A DNA stretch of 29,269 nucleotides, from NCBI RefSeq assembly GCF_014200575.1, contig NZ_JACHBZ010000031.1, positions 1 through 29,269 on the forward strand, in the 5' to 3' direction. Under the pieces are notes generated by a model. The model searched no databases. It was not told where the DNA came from and was given only the letters and a program-made list of their open reading frames with translations. Positions 15,418 through 24,500 of this stretch are shown piece after piece. The position numbers and the translations under genes were made by a program. This stretch comes from Mucilaginibacter saanensis (GTDB lineage Bacteria > Bacteroidota > Bacteroidia > Sphingobacteriales > Sphingobacteriaceae). Numbering within the stretch: the first letter of the stretch is position 1; each line of letters begins with the position of its first letter.

Positions 15418-15447
15418 CAAATATACATAATTATATTTGATTTTCAA
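15418..15447 (-). promoter_or_regulatory. Promoter of the rimP-nusA-infB operon
   Basis: On the minus strand, TTG (15445-15447), a 19-base spacer and TATATTTG (15418-15425) match the Bacteroidetes consensus exactly, with the same spacing as the tRNA-Asp promoter. It lies between the lipoprotein stop codon and the leader hairpin, so the hairpin is transcribed from it. Confidence 0.65.
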
Positions 15448-15465
15448 GCAATTCCCCGTAGTTTA

Positions 15466-15897
15466 TTACTTAAATGTTAAATCAGAATAATGCAAACTAC
15501 CCGGACTGTTATGCCCCGTTATAAAATCATTAATCTTATTGCCGGCATCAAACTTATAGTACCTTACAAAATAGGTTTCATGAGCAATAAAAGGTGTATC
15601 CGGCATAAAAATAACGGCATTATCCTTAACCTGGTATTTACCGGGCTGTACAGGCTGATAGTTTTTTAAATCGGTGTCGGCAGGCATCCGGTAAACGGGC
15701 AGCAGGCTTTGCCAGGCACCTCCCGCAGAATCGCGGCTGATCTCCTGCATCATGACATTATCCAGCCCGGTTATCTGAACAGATTGCCTGTTATTCATCA
15801 TACTGACATGAATTACGGGCGCACCTTGCTTATTGCTACAGCCTATGCCGAATAAAGCCAGTATCCATAATATTTTTTTCATGGGAATGTTATTCAT
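15466..15897 (-). CDS. Small lipoprotein of unknown function
   Basis: This is a 143-residue protein I cannot assign. The hydrophobic N-terminus ends in the lipobox GIGC, so it is a lipoprotein. The mature part is a single beta-rich domain with AWQSLLPVYRMPADTD, a PGKYQVKDNAVIFMPDTPF stretch and HETYFVRYYKF. A second Met five codons in (MKKILW, 15882) starts a more typical signal peptide and may be the true start. It stands alone. The terminator downstream is shared with the rimP leader, and upstream lies a perfect palindromic repeat. Confidence 0.7.
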   Translation of the reverse strand: MNNIPMKKILWILALFGIGCSNKQGAPVIHVSMMNNRQSVQITGLDNVMMQEISRDSAGGAWQSLLPVYRMPADTDLKNYQPVQPGKYQVKDNAVIFMPDTPFIAHETYFVRYYKFDAGNKINDFITGHNSPGSLHYSDLTFK

Positions 15898-15954
15898 GGT
15901 TAATTCAACAAGCGTCGTCAGGTCGTAGTTGGTAGATGAGGCTCTTTTATTATT

Positions 15955-16017
15955 TTGTCATGCTGAGGAACGAAGGATCTGCTCTACGAATAGATCCTTC
16001 GTTCCTCAGCATGACAA
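15955..16017. repeat. Perfect 26-bp inverted repeat (REP/MITE-like palindrome)
   Basis: The left arm 15955-15980 (begins TTGTCATGCTGAGGAACG) and right arm 15992-16017 are exact reverse complements of 26 bp, around the 11-nt loop GCTCTACGAAT. The GTCATGCTGAGGAACGAAG type of word is familiar as a dispersed palindrome in Sphingobacteriaceae and other Bacteroidetes genomes (recalled, not searched). It lies between the lipoprotein gene and the S9 peptidase gene and could also end or stabilise the peptidase transcript. Confidence 0.85.
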
Positions 16018-16099
16018 GTTATTGAGGGATTACGTTATTCCAATGACATGGTTTTTATTTTCCCAATTCCCACTGTGTGTATCCCCAGAATGAATGAAA

Positions 16100-18466
16100 C
16101 TACCTCTTCAACGTTTGCTCAAACAGTTTAAATATGCGCTTATATTCATCCGTCCAGCTGCTGGGTTGTTCAAACCCGTGATCTTCTACCGGGTACGATG
16201 CCAGCTCCCAGTTTTCCTTATGCAATTCGATAAGCTTTTGGGTAAGCCTGATGATGTCCTGATAGTTCACATTCTGATCAACCATACCATGCAGCATCAA
16301 CAGATTGCCTTTTAAGCCATTGGCAAAATAAATAGGCGAACTTTTGCGGTAAGCCTGCTCGTCGGTAAAAGGCTCATTTAAAATATTGGATGTATAGCCG
16401 TGGTTATAATGCGCCCAGTCGGTTACCGAACGGATGGCCCCGCCTGCCGCAAAAACATCCGGTTCGGTAAACATGGCCATTAGCGTAATAAACCCCCCAT
16501 ACGAGCCACCATATAAACCCACATGTTTAGGATTAATACCATATTTTTCAACCAGGTATTTGACACCATCAACCTGATCTGTGAGGTCCTTACCCCCCAT
16601 GTGTCGATAAATGCCGGTACGCCAGTCGCGGCCATAGCCAGCGCTTGCGGTATAATCAATATCAAGTACAGTATAGCCATTATCGACCAGCATGTTATTA
16701 AACATATACTCCCTGAAATAGTAACTCCATGAGTAAGTTACCTCTTGCAGGTAACCCGCGCCATGCACAAAAACAACCGCTGGTTTGGCCGGATCAGGGT
16801 GTTTGGGTAAATACTGGCGTGCGTAAACATCGTTTCCATAGCGGTTTTTAAAAGTAATGATCTCGGGGGCGCGCCACGGATAGGACGTAAATTCCGGGGT
16901 AACCGAATTGGTGATCTGCACCGCTTTTGCTCCCGGTTTATTAGCCTGCATATACAGCTCCCAAGGCTTATTGGAATACGAATAACGAATAGCCAGCCAT
17001 TTTTCATCGGGCGAGAGGCTTACATCATTACCTCCCTGCATACCGGTTATTTTAACAGGTTTGCCACCACTTACCGGGATGCTATAAAAACCGACAATAC
17101 CCGGGTGATCAATATTGGCCGTGAAATAGAATGTTTTTTTATCATTTGACAGTTGCAGCGTCTGCACCTCCCATTTGCCGCTGGTGAGTTGTTTTTTTGT
17201 ACCGCTTACCACATCAACCAAATAAATGTGCGAGTAACCGCTGGCTTCGCTCTGGAAATAAAAATGAGTATTATCTGTCCAACCTATATTGCCTGCTGCA
17301 GAATCCTCAATACCGGGGCCGCCTATCCAGGCTTCGTCCCGCTGACGGTCAAGCAAGGTCAGTTTGCCGGTTATCGGGTCAAGGCGCATGATCCAGCGGT
17401 CCTTATTATCCTGTGCGCTGATCACCACCACTGCATTTTTACTATCAGCACTCCAAAATGGCCTTTCAATGGTAACCTCCCGGTCTGCGTTTAGTTTTTT
17501 TCGCTGCTCCAGCTCCTTCGGGTAATCTTTAACATAATCGGGCAGGTCTTTTATACCAGGGATATCATTGGTGATAATGGGGTAAACAGACTGGCGCCTG
17601 GTATCAAAAATAAAGCTCTCTGAAGTTGACGACGGACGGCCAACTTTGGACCGGTTGGGAATATCCTCCGTAAACCCCGACGCGGTTACATAATTGGGCA
17701 CAATGGCATTTTTTACACCATTGGCCGTTTTAATTAGCCTATAGGTAACATATTTATTATCCGGACTTATAGCAACGCCATTTACCCGGTTGCCGCCGGT
17801 AACCAGTTCCTTTAACTCCGCAGGTTGCAGGGCGGCATTTTTGGTAGAGTCAAGCTTATCGCCCTTGGCTTCTTTTTTGACGATGTCAAAAAGTTCGAGC
17901 TGCTGCTTTTTTAACCATAACTCCTGTTCGTTAAGCGATCCACCGTCCTTTTTGTTTTTTTCGGCGCTTACAAAGTTGGTTAACTGCTGCAACCGCCCCC
18001 CGTTAAGTTTTAAAGCATACAGGTTATTTCCCTGCTTAAATATCACCTCAGTTTCGTCGCCACTAAAAGCCGGGCTTTCTTCCTGCTGTTCGGTATTAGT
18101 TAACTGTATAACTTTGCCAGTTTTAATATCGGTCAAAAACAGGTCGCCATTTTTCTCGTAAACTTTTTGCGTGTGTTTTTTATTCCAGGCGCCTTCGGCA
18201 GCTGTTAAATCGCGCTGTTCGGCAATACTTACCTTTTGTGGTTTATTATTGGCGGTGGTTACGGCATATAGCGCATCCTGATCCGCTTTCTCCGGGTTCC
18301 ACTTAAAATATATCTTTTTACTATCATCGCTCCAGCGGATATTGGATGGGGATACGCCTATCCATTGCGGATCACGCATAATTTTTTCGATGGTAAGTGT
18401 ATCCAGTTTTTGAGCAAATACGCCGCCGGTGTTAATAAGCAACAGTAAGGTAAATAGTTTTTTCAT
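16100..18466 (-). CDS. Exported S9-family prolyl oligopeptidase (dipeptidyl-peptidase-IV-like)
   Basis: A 788-residue serine peptidase. A signal peptide (MKKLFTLLLLINTGGVFAQ) predicts export. The N-terminal beta-propeller spans about 30-520 with WD40-like PD repeats (WSDDSKKIYF, SPDNKYVTY, LSPDEKWLAI). The C-terminal alpha/beta-hydrolase domain has the nucleophile in GGSYGGF (Ser655), the acid in LHGMVDQNV (Asp730) and the histidine in VEDHGF (His763). It probably cleaves peptides, perhaps after proline, in the periplasm. The frame is open to a TTG at 18490, but the ATG at 18466 begins the signal peptide and is preferred. It is divergent from the GNAT gene and appears to be transcribed alone. 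All catalytic residues are present. Confidence 0.92.
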   Translation of the reverse strand: MKKLFTLLLLINTGGVFAQKLDTLTIEKIMRDPQWIGVSPSNIRWSDDSKKIYFKWNPEKADQDALYAVTTANNKPQKVSIAEQRDLTAAEGAWNKKHTQKVYEKNGDLFLTDIKTGKVIQLTNTEQQEESPAFSGDETEVIFKQGNNLYALKLNGGRLQQLTNFVSAEKNKKDGGSLNEQELWLKKQQLELFDIVKKEAKGDKLDSTKNAALQPAELKELVTGGNRVNGVAISPDNKYVTYRLIKTANGVKNAIVPNYVTASGFTEDIPNRSKVGRPSSTSESFIFDTRRQSVYPIITNDIPGIKDLPDYVKDYPKELEQRKKLNADREVTIERPFWSADSKNAVVVISAQDNKDRWIMRLDPITGKLTLLDRQRDEAWIGGPGIEDSAAGNIGWTDNTHFYFQSEASGYSHIYLVDVVSGTKKQLTSGKWEVQTLQLSNDKKTFYFTANIDHPGIVGFYSIPVSGGKPVKITGMQGGNDVSLSPDEKWLAIRYSYSNKPWELYMQANKPGAKAVQITNSVTPEFTSYPWRAPEIITFKNRYGNDVYARQYLPKHPDPAKPAVVFVHGAGYLQEVTYSWSYYFREYMFNNMLVDNGYTVLDIDYTASAGYGRDWRTGIYRHMGGKDLTDQVDGVKYLVEKYGINPKHVGLYGGSYGGFITLMAMFTEPDVFAAGGAIRSVTDWAHYNHGYTSNILNEPFTDEQAYRKSSPIYFANGLKGNLLMLHGMVDQNVNYQDIIRLTQKLIELHKENWELASYPVEDHGFEQPSSWTDEYKRIFKLFEQTLKR

Positions 18467-18556
18467 ATAGGTGTAAACCACTAAATGCAATTAAAATGTA
18501 CGCAATTTAGCAGTTTCGGTAATGATTGCTATTTTTAAGCACCTTATTGTTACAAA

Positions 18557-19072
18557 ATGGAGCTACAGGGCACAGGATTTACTTTACGCCAATGGAAACC
18601 GGGCGATGCAGCATCCCTGCAAAAACATGCCGACAACACCAATATATCAGATTTTTTATTTGACAGGTTCCCCTCCCCTTATACCTTAACTGATGCGGAA
18701 CAATTCATCAACTCTAAAATAAACCAGGAACCTGTTACCAATTTTGCTATTACTATTGATGACGAGGTTGTGGGTGTGATAGGTATTGATTTCCGAGCAG
18801 ACATTTACCGTAAAGCACCGCTGATTGGCTACTGGGTAAGCGAACAGCTTTGGGGGAAAGGCATCATGCCCCAGGCCGTAAACCTGGTAACCAACTATGG
18901 GTTTACCCACCTTGATATTGTACGCATACAGGCAGGGGTACTGGGTAACAATCCCAAATCAATGCGGGTGCTTGAAAAAGCCGGTTTTACCAAAGAGGGT
19001 ATACTCAGAAACTCCATTATAAAAAACAACCAGATACTTGACGAACATATTTATGCCATCCTTAAGCCCTGA
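18557..19072 (+). CDS. GNAT-family N-acetyltransferase (RimJ/RimL-like)
   Basis: A 171-residue acetyltransferase. It begins with the typical FTLRQWKPGDAASLQKHADN and has the acetyl-CoA-binding motif A region as GYWVSEQLWGKGIMPQAVNL (about 95-114). It closes with NNPKSMRVLEKAGFTKEGILRN, the motif B hallmark of the RimJ/RimL/SpeG-type subgroup that acetylates protein N-termini, amino groups of small molecules or antibiotics. The substrate cannot be told. It is cytoplasmic, with no signal peptide. It is divergent from the S9 peptidase gene and convergent with a small unknown gene, so it stands alone. Confidence 0.9.
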   Translation: MELQGTGFTLRQWKPGDAASLQKHADNTNISDFLFDRFPSPYTLTDAEQFINSKINQEPVTNFAITIDDEVVGVIGIDFRADIYRKAPLIGYWVSEQLWGKGIMPQAVNLVTNYGFTHLDIVRIQAGVLGNNPKSMRVLEKAGFTKEGILRNSIIKNNQILDEHIYAILKP

Positions 19073-19109
19073 TGCTTTTTTACAGATACCCAAATGGCAT
19101 GAAACCGGG

Positions 19110-19412
19110 TTACTGGTACAAATATCTCATGATATGCCTTGCCGATTCAAAATCTTCTTCGGTTTTAAAAGGGAATACCGTTTTAAGACATTTGCCCTCA
19201 TCAGCAGAGGCTGATAAAAAGATCCATTGGTAATATTTCAGGAAGGTTTTAACTACCGGCCAGGATAGTTCCAGGTTTTCAACAGTATCATAACGAAAAA
19301 CGTTTGTGGCTTTTAAAACACCTTCAAAAAATCCCGGGATTTCAAAAACGCTACCATCAACATGATTGAAAAGATTTTTTTCTATTTCCGATTTATTAAT
19401 AACACTTACCAT
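19110..19412 (-). CDS. Hypothetical protein (100 residues)
   Basis: This is a small soluble protein I do not recognise. The frame is open to a TTG at 19418; the ATG at 19412 is the first Met and is preferred. The sequence is mixed alpha/beta with IPGFFEGVLKATNVFRYD, a WPVVKTFLKYYQWIFLSAS segment and a C-terminal helix (FESARHIMRYLYQ). It has no signal peptide or membrane segment and one cysteine. It lies 97 bp upstream of the exported FAD oxidoreductase gene on the same strand and faces the GNAT gene with a 37-bp gap. Codon use looks like the surroundings, so it is probably a real gene. Confidence 0.6.
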   Translation of the reverse strand: MVSVINKSEIEKNLFNHVDGSVFEIPGFFEGVLKATNVFRYDTVENLELSWPVVKTFLKYYQWIFLSASADEGKCLKTVFPFKTEEDFESARHIMRYLYQ

Positions 19413-19508
19413 AACCAATGATTTGTAGTAAAATTAACTACTATATCATGATTAACAGCGTTCATTCTGTTCACTTTAATTCCTAATTAATACGGCAATT
19501 TTACCCGG

Positions 19509-20804
19509 CTAATTAACCATGCGGCCGGCCGTATCAACAGTGCGGGCAAAAGGGTTTAAAAATTTATTAGTTAAAACGGCAAACTCCCGCCTGGTAACCG
19601 GGCGGTTCATATCAAAATCAGATGTAAACTTATATTGTGCTTTCCAGGCCTTTTGTATATTGATCTGTAAAACTTTAGGCTCTGTTAAGGTAATTTCGCT
19701 AATAAACGATAACAGGTTGCCCTGCGTAAATTTCCCGGTGGGCTTTTCTTTATTGAACCATAAAAACGCACGGGAATATATCTCTTTAAAAAACGGCTCC
19801 ACTTCGGCTGTGTTCACTACGGAGTCGGGCATAAAAAGTAATTGTCCGCCATCATCATTTACCGGCCGCTTACCTTTTAACAAACCGGTTACTGCTACCT
19901 GCTGCATAGCCCTTAAATAAGGGTCGGTTGGCTTCATATCGGTAAAGGGTAACAGGTAAGCTTTAAAATCAAGCAGCTCGCCCTGTATGATACGTACATT
20001 CAGTTTTTTAGTAGTGGTTTTAAAAAAGGCACAAAATGCTGCCGTTGCTCCAGCCCCCTGCCCAAGGGTAAGCTGATTTGGCAGGTACTGTAAATCATCG
20101 CCGGGAATAACCTTATCAGTTATTAATAAATTATCGGCCGTTTTTTCAACAATGGCACTTAGTGGCACAAAATAAGCCGGCTGCCCGGGCAGGCTCTCGC
20201 CTACGGCAATGCTGGTTCTGTATAAGGTTGTAAGCTGACTATTGGTACTGAAATCAAATGGGAAAACATTTATTCCCAGTTTTTTGGCTACAGATGCGCC
20301 AGTGGTTGCATCAATAACAACCTTCGCTTTTATCAACTGCGATTCACCATCATGACTAATGGTTACCTCCCATATATCACCGTCTTTTTTTATTGCAGTA
20401 AACGAGGAATTGAGCTTTACGGTAAGGTTTTTAACGGTATCGGTTATTTTTTTGAGGATGGCTGCTCCGGTGTATGGCTCAAAACTGATACCGGCATTAC
20501 CGGTGGTATCATAACCCGGCGTTTTTTTATAGAATGCTATGGTTCTTTTACGAAACTCGCCCCATATACCTGATGGCAAACTTGCTCCGCGGGTAACGGC
20601 TACCATTGTTTGTGAGGTCATTGACGAACAGAGCTGCGTATCAGGTGTTATTAACAAGGTTTTTAACTTACTGCGTGCTCCCTGTATGGCTGCCGCTGTA
20701 CCGGCGGCTCCGCCACCTACTACCAGTATATCGGTTTTAATGGCTTGAGCATATATAAATGAACTATTTAACAGGAATATTATTAAAAATATCTTCTTAG
20801 CCAT
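19509..20804 (-). CDS. Exported FAD-dependent oxidoreductase
   Basis: A 431-residue protein with a signal peptide (MAKKIFLIIFLLNSSFIYAQ) followed at once by a Rossmann dinucleotide-binding motif VVGGGAAGTAAAIQGAR (about residues 28-44). The next segment (SSMTSQTMVAVTRGAS) stands where the FAD_oxidored family usually has a Gly-rich GGM-type loop. VVIDATTGASVAKKLG (about 163-178) is the second FAD-contact motif. The rest is a substrate domain ending in REFAVLTNKFL. This family acts on unknown substrates, often in polysaccharide-degradation clusters; none lies here. Export of a FAD enzyme implies either translocation with cofactor or loading in the periplasm. No twin-arginine motif is visible in the signal peptide. 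Confidence 0.82.
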   Translation of the reverse strand: MAKKIFLIIFLLNSSFIYAQAIKTDILVVGGGAAGTAAAIQGARSKLKTLLITPDTQLCSSMTSQTMVAVTRGASLPSGIWGEFRKRTIAFYKKTPGYDTTGNAGISFEPYTGAAILKKITDTVKNLTVKLNSSFTAIKKDGDIWEVTISHDGESQLIKAKVVIDATTGASVAKKLGINVFPFDFSTNSQLTTLYRTSIAVGESLPGQPAYFVPLSAIVEKTADNLLITDKVIPGDDLQYLPNQLTLGQGAGATAAFCAFFKTTTKKLNVRIIQGELLDFKAYLLPFTDMKPTDPYLRAMQQVAVTGLLKGKRPVNDDGGQLLFMPDSVVNTAEVEPFFKEIYSRAFLWFNKEKPTGKFTQGNLLSFISEITLTEPKVLQINIQKAWKAQYKFTSDFDMNRPVTRREFAVLTNKFLNPFARTVDTAGRMVN

Positions 20805-20892
20805 TGATTTAGTAAGTAGCTATCAAACGCTAAATTAGGGCAAAAGCTTGTGGTAGTTTTAAATTATACCTAAATTAATTTTTTTTTAGCTC

Positions 20893-21429
20893 ATGACAGA
20901 CGAACAAATGAAATACCCGATAGGGAAATTTTCCCCTCCGGCATCATACACTAATGAGGATATACGCCAATGGATAGCCGATATAAGCACCCTGCCCGGC
21001 AAGTTAAGGCACGCCATAACCGGGTTAAATTACCAGGAGCTGGATACCCCGTACCGCACCGGCGGCTGGACACTCAGGCAAGTGATCCATCACCTGGCCG
21101 ATAGCCACATGAACTCCATTACCCGGTTTAAGCTGGCATTAACCGAAAATAATCCCGTTATAAAACCTTACGAGGAAGCCGACTGGGCGTTATTGCCTGA
21201 TTACCGGTTGCCCGTTGAACCATCTTTAAAAATGCTGGAAGGCATACATCAGCACTTTGTTGCCTTGTTTGAAAGCTTTACAGAAAATGAATGGGCCCGC
21301 ACGTTTGTTCATCCCGCATCGGGCGAAACCATTTCGCTGGTCAGGGGCCTGGCTACTTATGCATGGCATAGCAGGCACCACCTGGCCCACATTACCGAAA
21401 CGGTTAAGAAATTCGGTGTGAAAGCTTAA
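20893..21429 (+). CDS. DinB/YfiT-type putative metal-dependent hydrolase or thiol transferase
   Basis: A 178-residue protein of the DinB fold. It starts with YPIGKFSPPASYT, characteristic of the YfiT (BstA-like) group. The three metal-ligand positions fit the histidines in QVIHHLADSHMN (about residues 65-76) and the HSRHHLAHI segment (about 158-166). PYRTGGWTLRQ, just before the first histidine, is also conserved. In Firmicutes, relatives transfer bacillithiol; other members are called metal-dependent hydrolases. Whether this organism makes bacillithiol cannot be told here. A Met at 20908 (MKYPIG) is an alternative start. It is divergent from the FAD oxidoreductase and convergent with the sensor kinase gene. 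Confidence 0.88.
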   Translation: MTDEQMKYPIGKFSPPASYTNEDIRQWIADISTLPGKLRHAITGLNYQELDTPYRTGGWTLRQVIHHLADSHMNSITRFKLALTENNPVIKPYEEADWALLPDYRLPVEPSLKMLEGIHQHFVALFESFTENEWARTFVHPASGETISLVRGLATYAWHSRHHLAHITETVKKFGVKA

Positions 21430-21526
21430 AGCGAAAGGCTTAAAGCAGATAGCCTCCTGGCGCATGACAATTCATTTTGCCTAAAGCGATTCGGAGGTTT
21501 ATAATAAGCTTTTTGCTTTAAGCTTT
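21421..21526. repeat. Inverted AAAGCTTAAAGC arms between convergent genes
   Basis: AAAGCTTAAAGC at 21421-21432 is matched exactly in reverse by GCTTTAAGCTTT at 21515-21526. A further direct GCTTAAAGC lies at 21438-21446. The left arm overlaps the stop codon of the DinB-type gene. The arms are 82 bp apart. The structure could serve as a shared end for the convergent transcripts or be the remnant of a small repeat. Confidence 0.5.
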
Positions 21527-21537
21527 AAGGTTTCCGC

Positions 21538-24500
21538 TTAAACAGCGGCCGGGAAGCTCAGATAAAAAGAGGTGCCGCTGCCCATGGTGGTTTCAAACCA
21601 TACTTTGCCATTGGCATTTTCAATAGAGTTTTTAACAAACGCGAGCCCCAAACCTGTTCCTGAACTTTTGGTGGTGAAGTTGGGTTCAAATATTTTCTCG
21701 CGCATGTTTTCCGGTATGCCGTTACCATTATCCTTAATGGTAAGTAAAATATTTTTACTGGTGATCAAGTAATTTATTTCAATGATACCCTGCCTGTCTG
21801 GCGGGGTTGCTTCAATGGCATTTTTTAACAGGTTATTAAAACAGCGCAGCAATTGATCGCGATCGGCGCTGATGATAAATGGTGTTTCGGGCTGCTGATA
21901 GGCAATATAAATATTATCCATCTGTTTAAAAATGGTTACTGCCTGCCCCAGCATTTCAAAAATATTGATCTGCTCAATACGGGTATCCGGCATTTTGGCA
22001 AAGGCCGAAAATTCCGAAGCAATTGACGAAAGGCTTTCGATCTGCTCTACAAATGATTTGCTGAAACGCTCAAACTTTTGATCAAACTTAGGGTCTTTAT
22101 CCCTCCATGATTTATCAAGCAGTTGTAAACCCAGCTTCAATGGCGTTAACGGGTTTTTAATTTCATGGGCCACCTGCTTGGCCATTTCGCGCCAGGCGCT
22201 TTCACGCTCTGACTGGGCCAGCCGGTGCGCACTATTCTCCAGGGCCGATATCATTTTATTGTACTCCTTTATCAGCGCCCCAATCTCGTCATTACGGGCC
22301 CATTTAATAGGTTCGTTTTTCTTGCCGTATATGGTTTTACTCAAGCTTTCCTGTATAAAGTTTAACGGGGCGGTAATTTGCCGGGCTATAATAATGGCAA
22401 ACAACCCAATGGCTATAAAAACCAGGGCGTATACGTTAATCATTACATTTAATAATGCGCTGATGCGCTCCCGGTAATCGGCCTCATTTGAAAAATAAGG
22501 GAGCTGGATATAGGCTACCGTTTTGTTTGATCTCAATATGGGTGCATAAGCAGCCTTGTAGCTTAACTCGCCTATTTTTTCTTCATTTACAAACTCGGAT
22601 TTTTGCAGCTTGCTTAAATAAATAAAGGCGCGGGCATTCATCCTTTTGGCCGATAGGCCGTACTCATAAATTTTAGGCTGGGTGGTTACCAGCGGCACCC
22701 CGTTGGTATCAAACAAGGTTAAATCTGTGGAGTAGTTGTTGGCCAGTTCGTTAAAGCTTACCTGACTTTCGTCATTAACGTTATAAATGTATTTGTTGAA
22801 AACGCCGCTCTCAAATGCAGTAACTATACGGGTTATTTTATCGCGGATCATTTTGTCCTGCTGGGTGTGGTATTGGGTACTGATGGATACGAAAGTGATA
22901 AAACCCACCATAATGAGCGTGATCATTACCGCAAATATCATTGAAAACTGGATGCGGGTGCGGTATAATATCCTGTCGAAATTTAACCTGAAGTACCATT
23001 TGAGCTTATTGTCCTCAATGCTAAGTATCCTAATGCGCACCCATAGCCATCTTATGGCTACAATAACTGCACTAAATATCAGCATTACCACAAAAAAGAA
23101 GGTGAGGGTGGTTATAGCGCTGTATAAGGAATTTTCCTCTTTACTTACTATAATTAAATTACGTTTGCTGGGCTTATATATGAGGTGATTATAGGTTGTA
23201 AAATTATCATACCAGGCCGAATTATTACTTCGGGTAGTTTTTACCAGGTATTTTTTAATGTCGCCGGCAAACTCGGTATTATCAAGGGTGTACACATAGT
23301 TACCCTTTTGGCTCAGCAATTTGTTATCAATATAAAAAGCGTAGGAGTAATCCTTAAACTCATCTTCGGGTTTGATGTGCCCGTCAATCAACAACTCCGG
23401 GAACGAGCCTAATGATTGCAGCGGCTTTGATTTTAATTCAATTACCAGGGTACCGAGCTGTTTGCCGCGGTGATTTATGGGCAGTATGGCAAAATAGTTC
23501 TGAAACCCAAATGATTCATTTTCGCGGTAAAAATAGTCGGATACCTTAAATGAACTGTATAGTACCAGATCCTTAAAAACATCTAAAGAGTAATTATCTC
23601 CGGCTACGGGCTGCTCCTTTTCATTATACTCATGTACTTTAAACTCATATTTTGAAAGGTATCCATCAAAGTAAAGCTTTTGGAAACGGGTTTTCAAAAA
23701 TTCGTTGTTGTGCACTGTAGCCTCGTTAAAATACCTGCTGATGGCGGTATCGGCTATAATCTGCCCTTCTACCCTTTTAAAAATATAATCGGCTGTTGCA
23801 TCATCCGGAATTTCCAGTTTCTGAACCAGGGCTTCGCGCGTTTCCCGCTCCTTTACACTTTCAAACTGGTTAAGTTTTATAGCCGAAATAAGCGCACATA
23901 TTAACACTATACCTAAAAAGGTGATGGCATTAAGCCGGCCTTTATAGTATAAAAAGCTGTAGCCGCGTATAAATACCAGTATTACCCACAAAATATAAAA
24001 GGACGTAAACTCCTTATACCATGCAAAAACGGCCGTGGTTAAAATAACGCTAATCACCAGCAAAAATGCCTGATGTGACCGTGGTATTAAAAGCTTAAGG
24101 CATATAAAAAGGGCAATCTCATCAATAATATAAAATGTTAAAAAACTAAAGCATAGCATTAACACCCCCAACAGGCTAAAGCCCGACAGGCTAAGTACAT
24201 TATTTACGTTAAAATTTATTTTTGAGTTAATAACCAACCCATAAAATAAATTTAAAAGCAGCGTTGATGCTACAAGGAGTATTAATATACAGGCAATTAC
24301 AATGGAATAGCTGGCAACCTTACCAACAGGCACTGTTTTAAACAGGCGTTGCCGCTGCAGATACAAGAAAGTAACAAACCAGAATATGCTTAAAATATTG
24401 ATGCAAAAATCACCCAGGGAGGGGTACACCACACTTGAGGCGTAAAATGCCGGATTAAAGATAGGCAGGGTATAGGCAAAATCGGGCAGATTATAATGCA

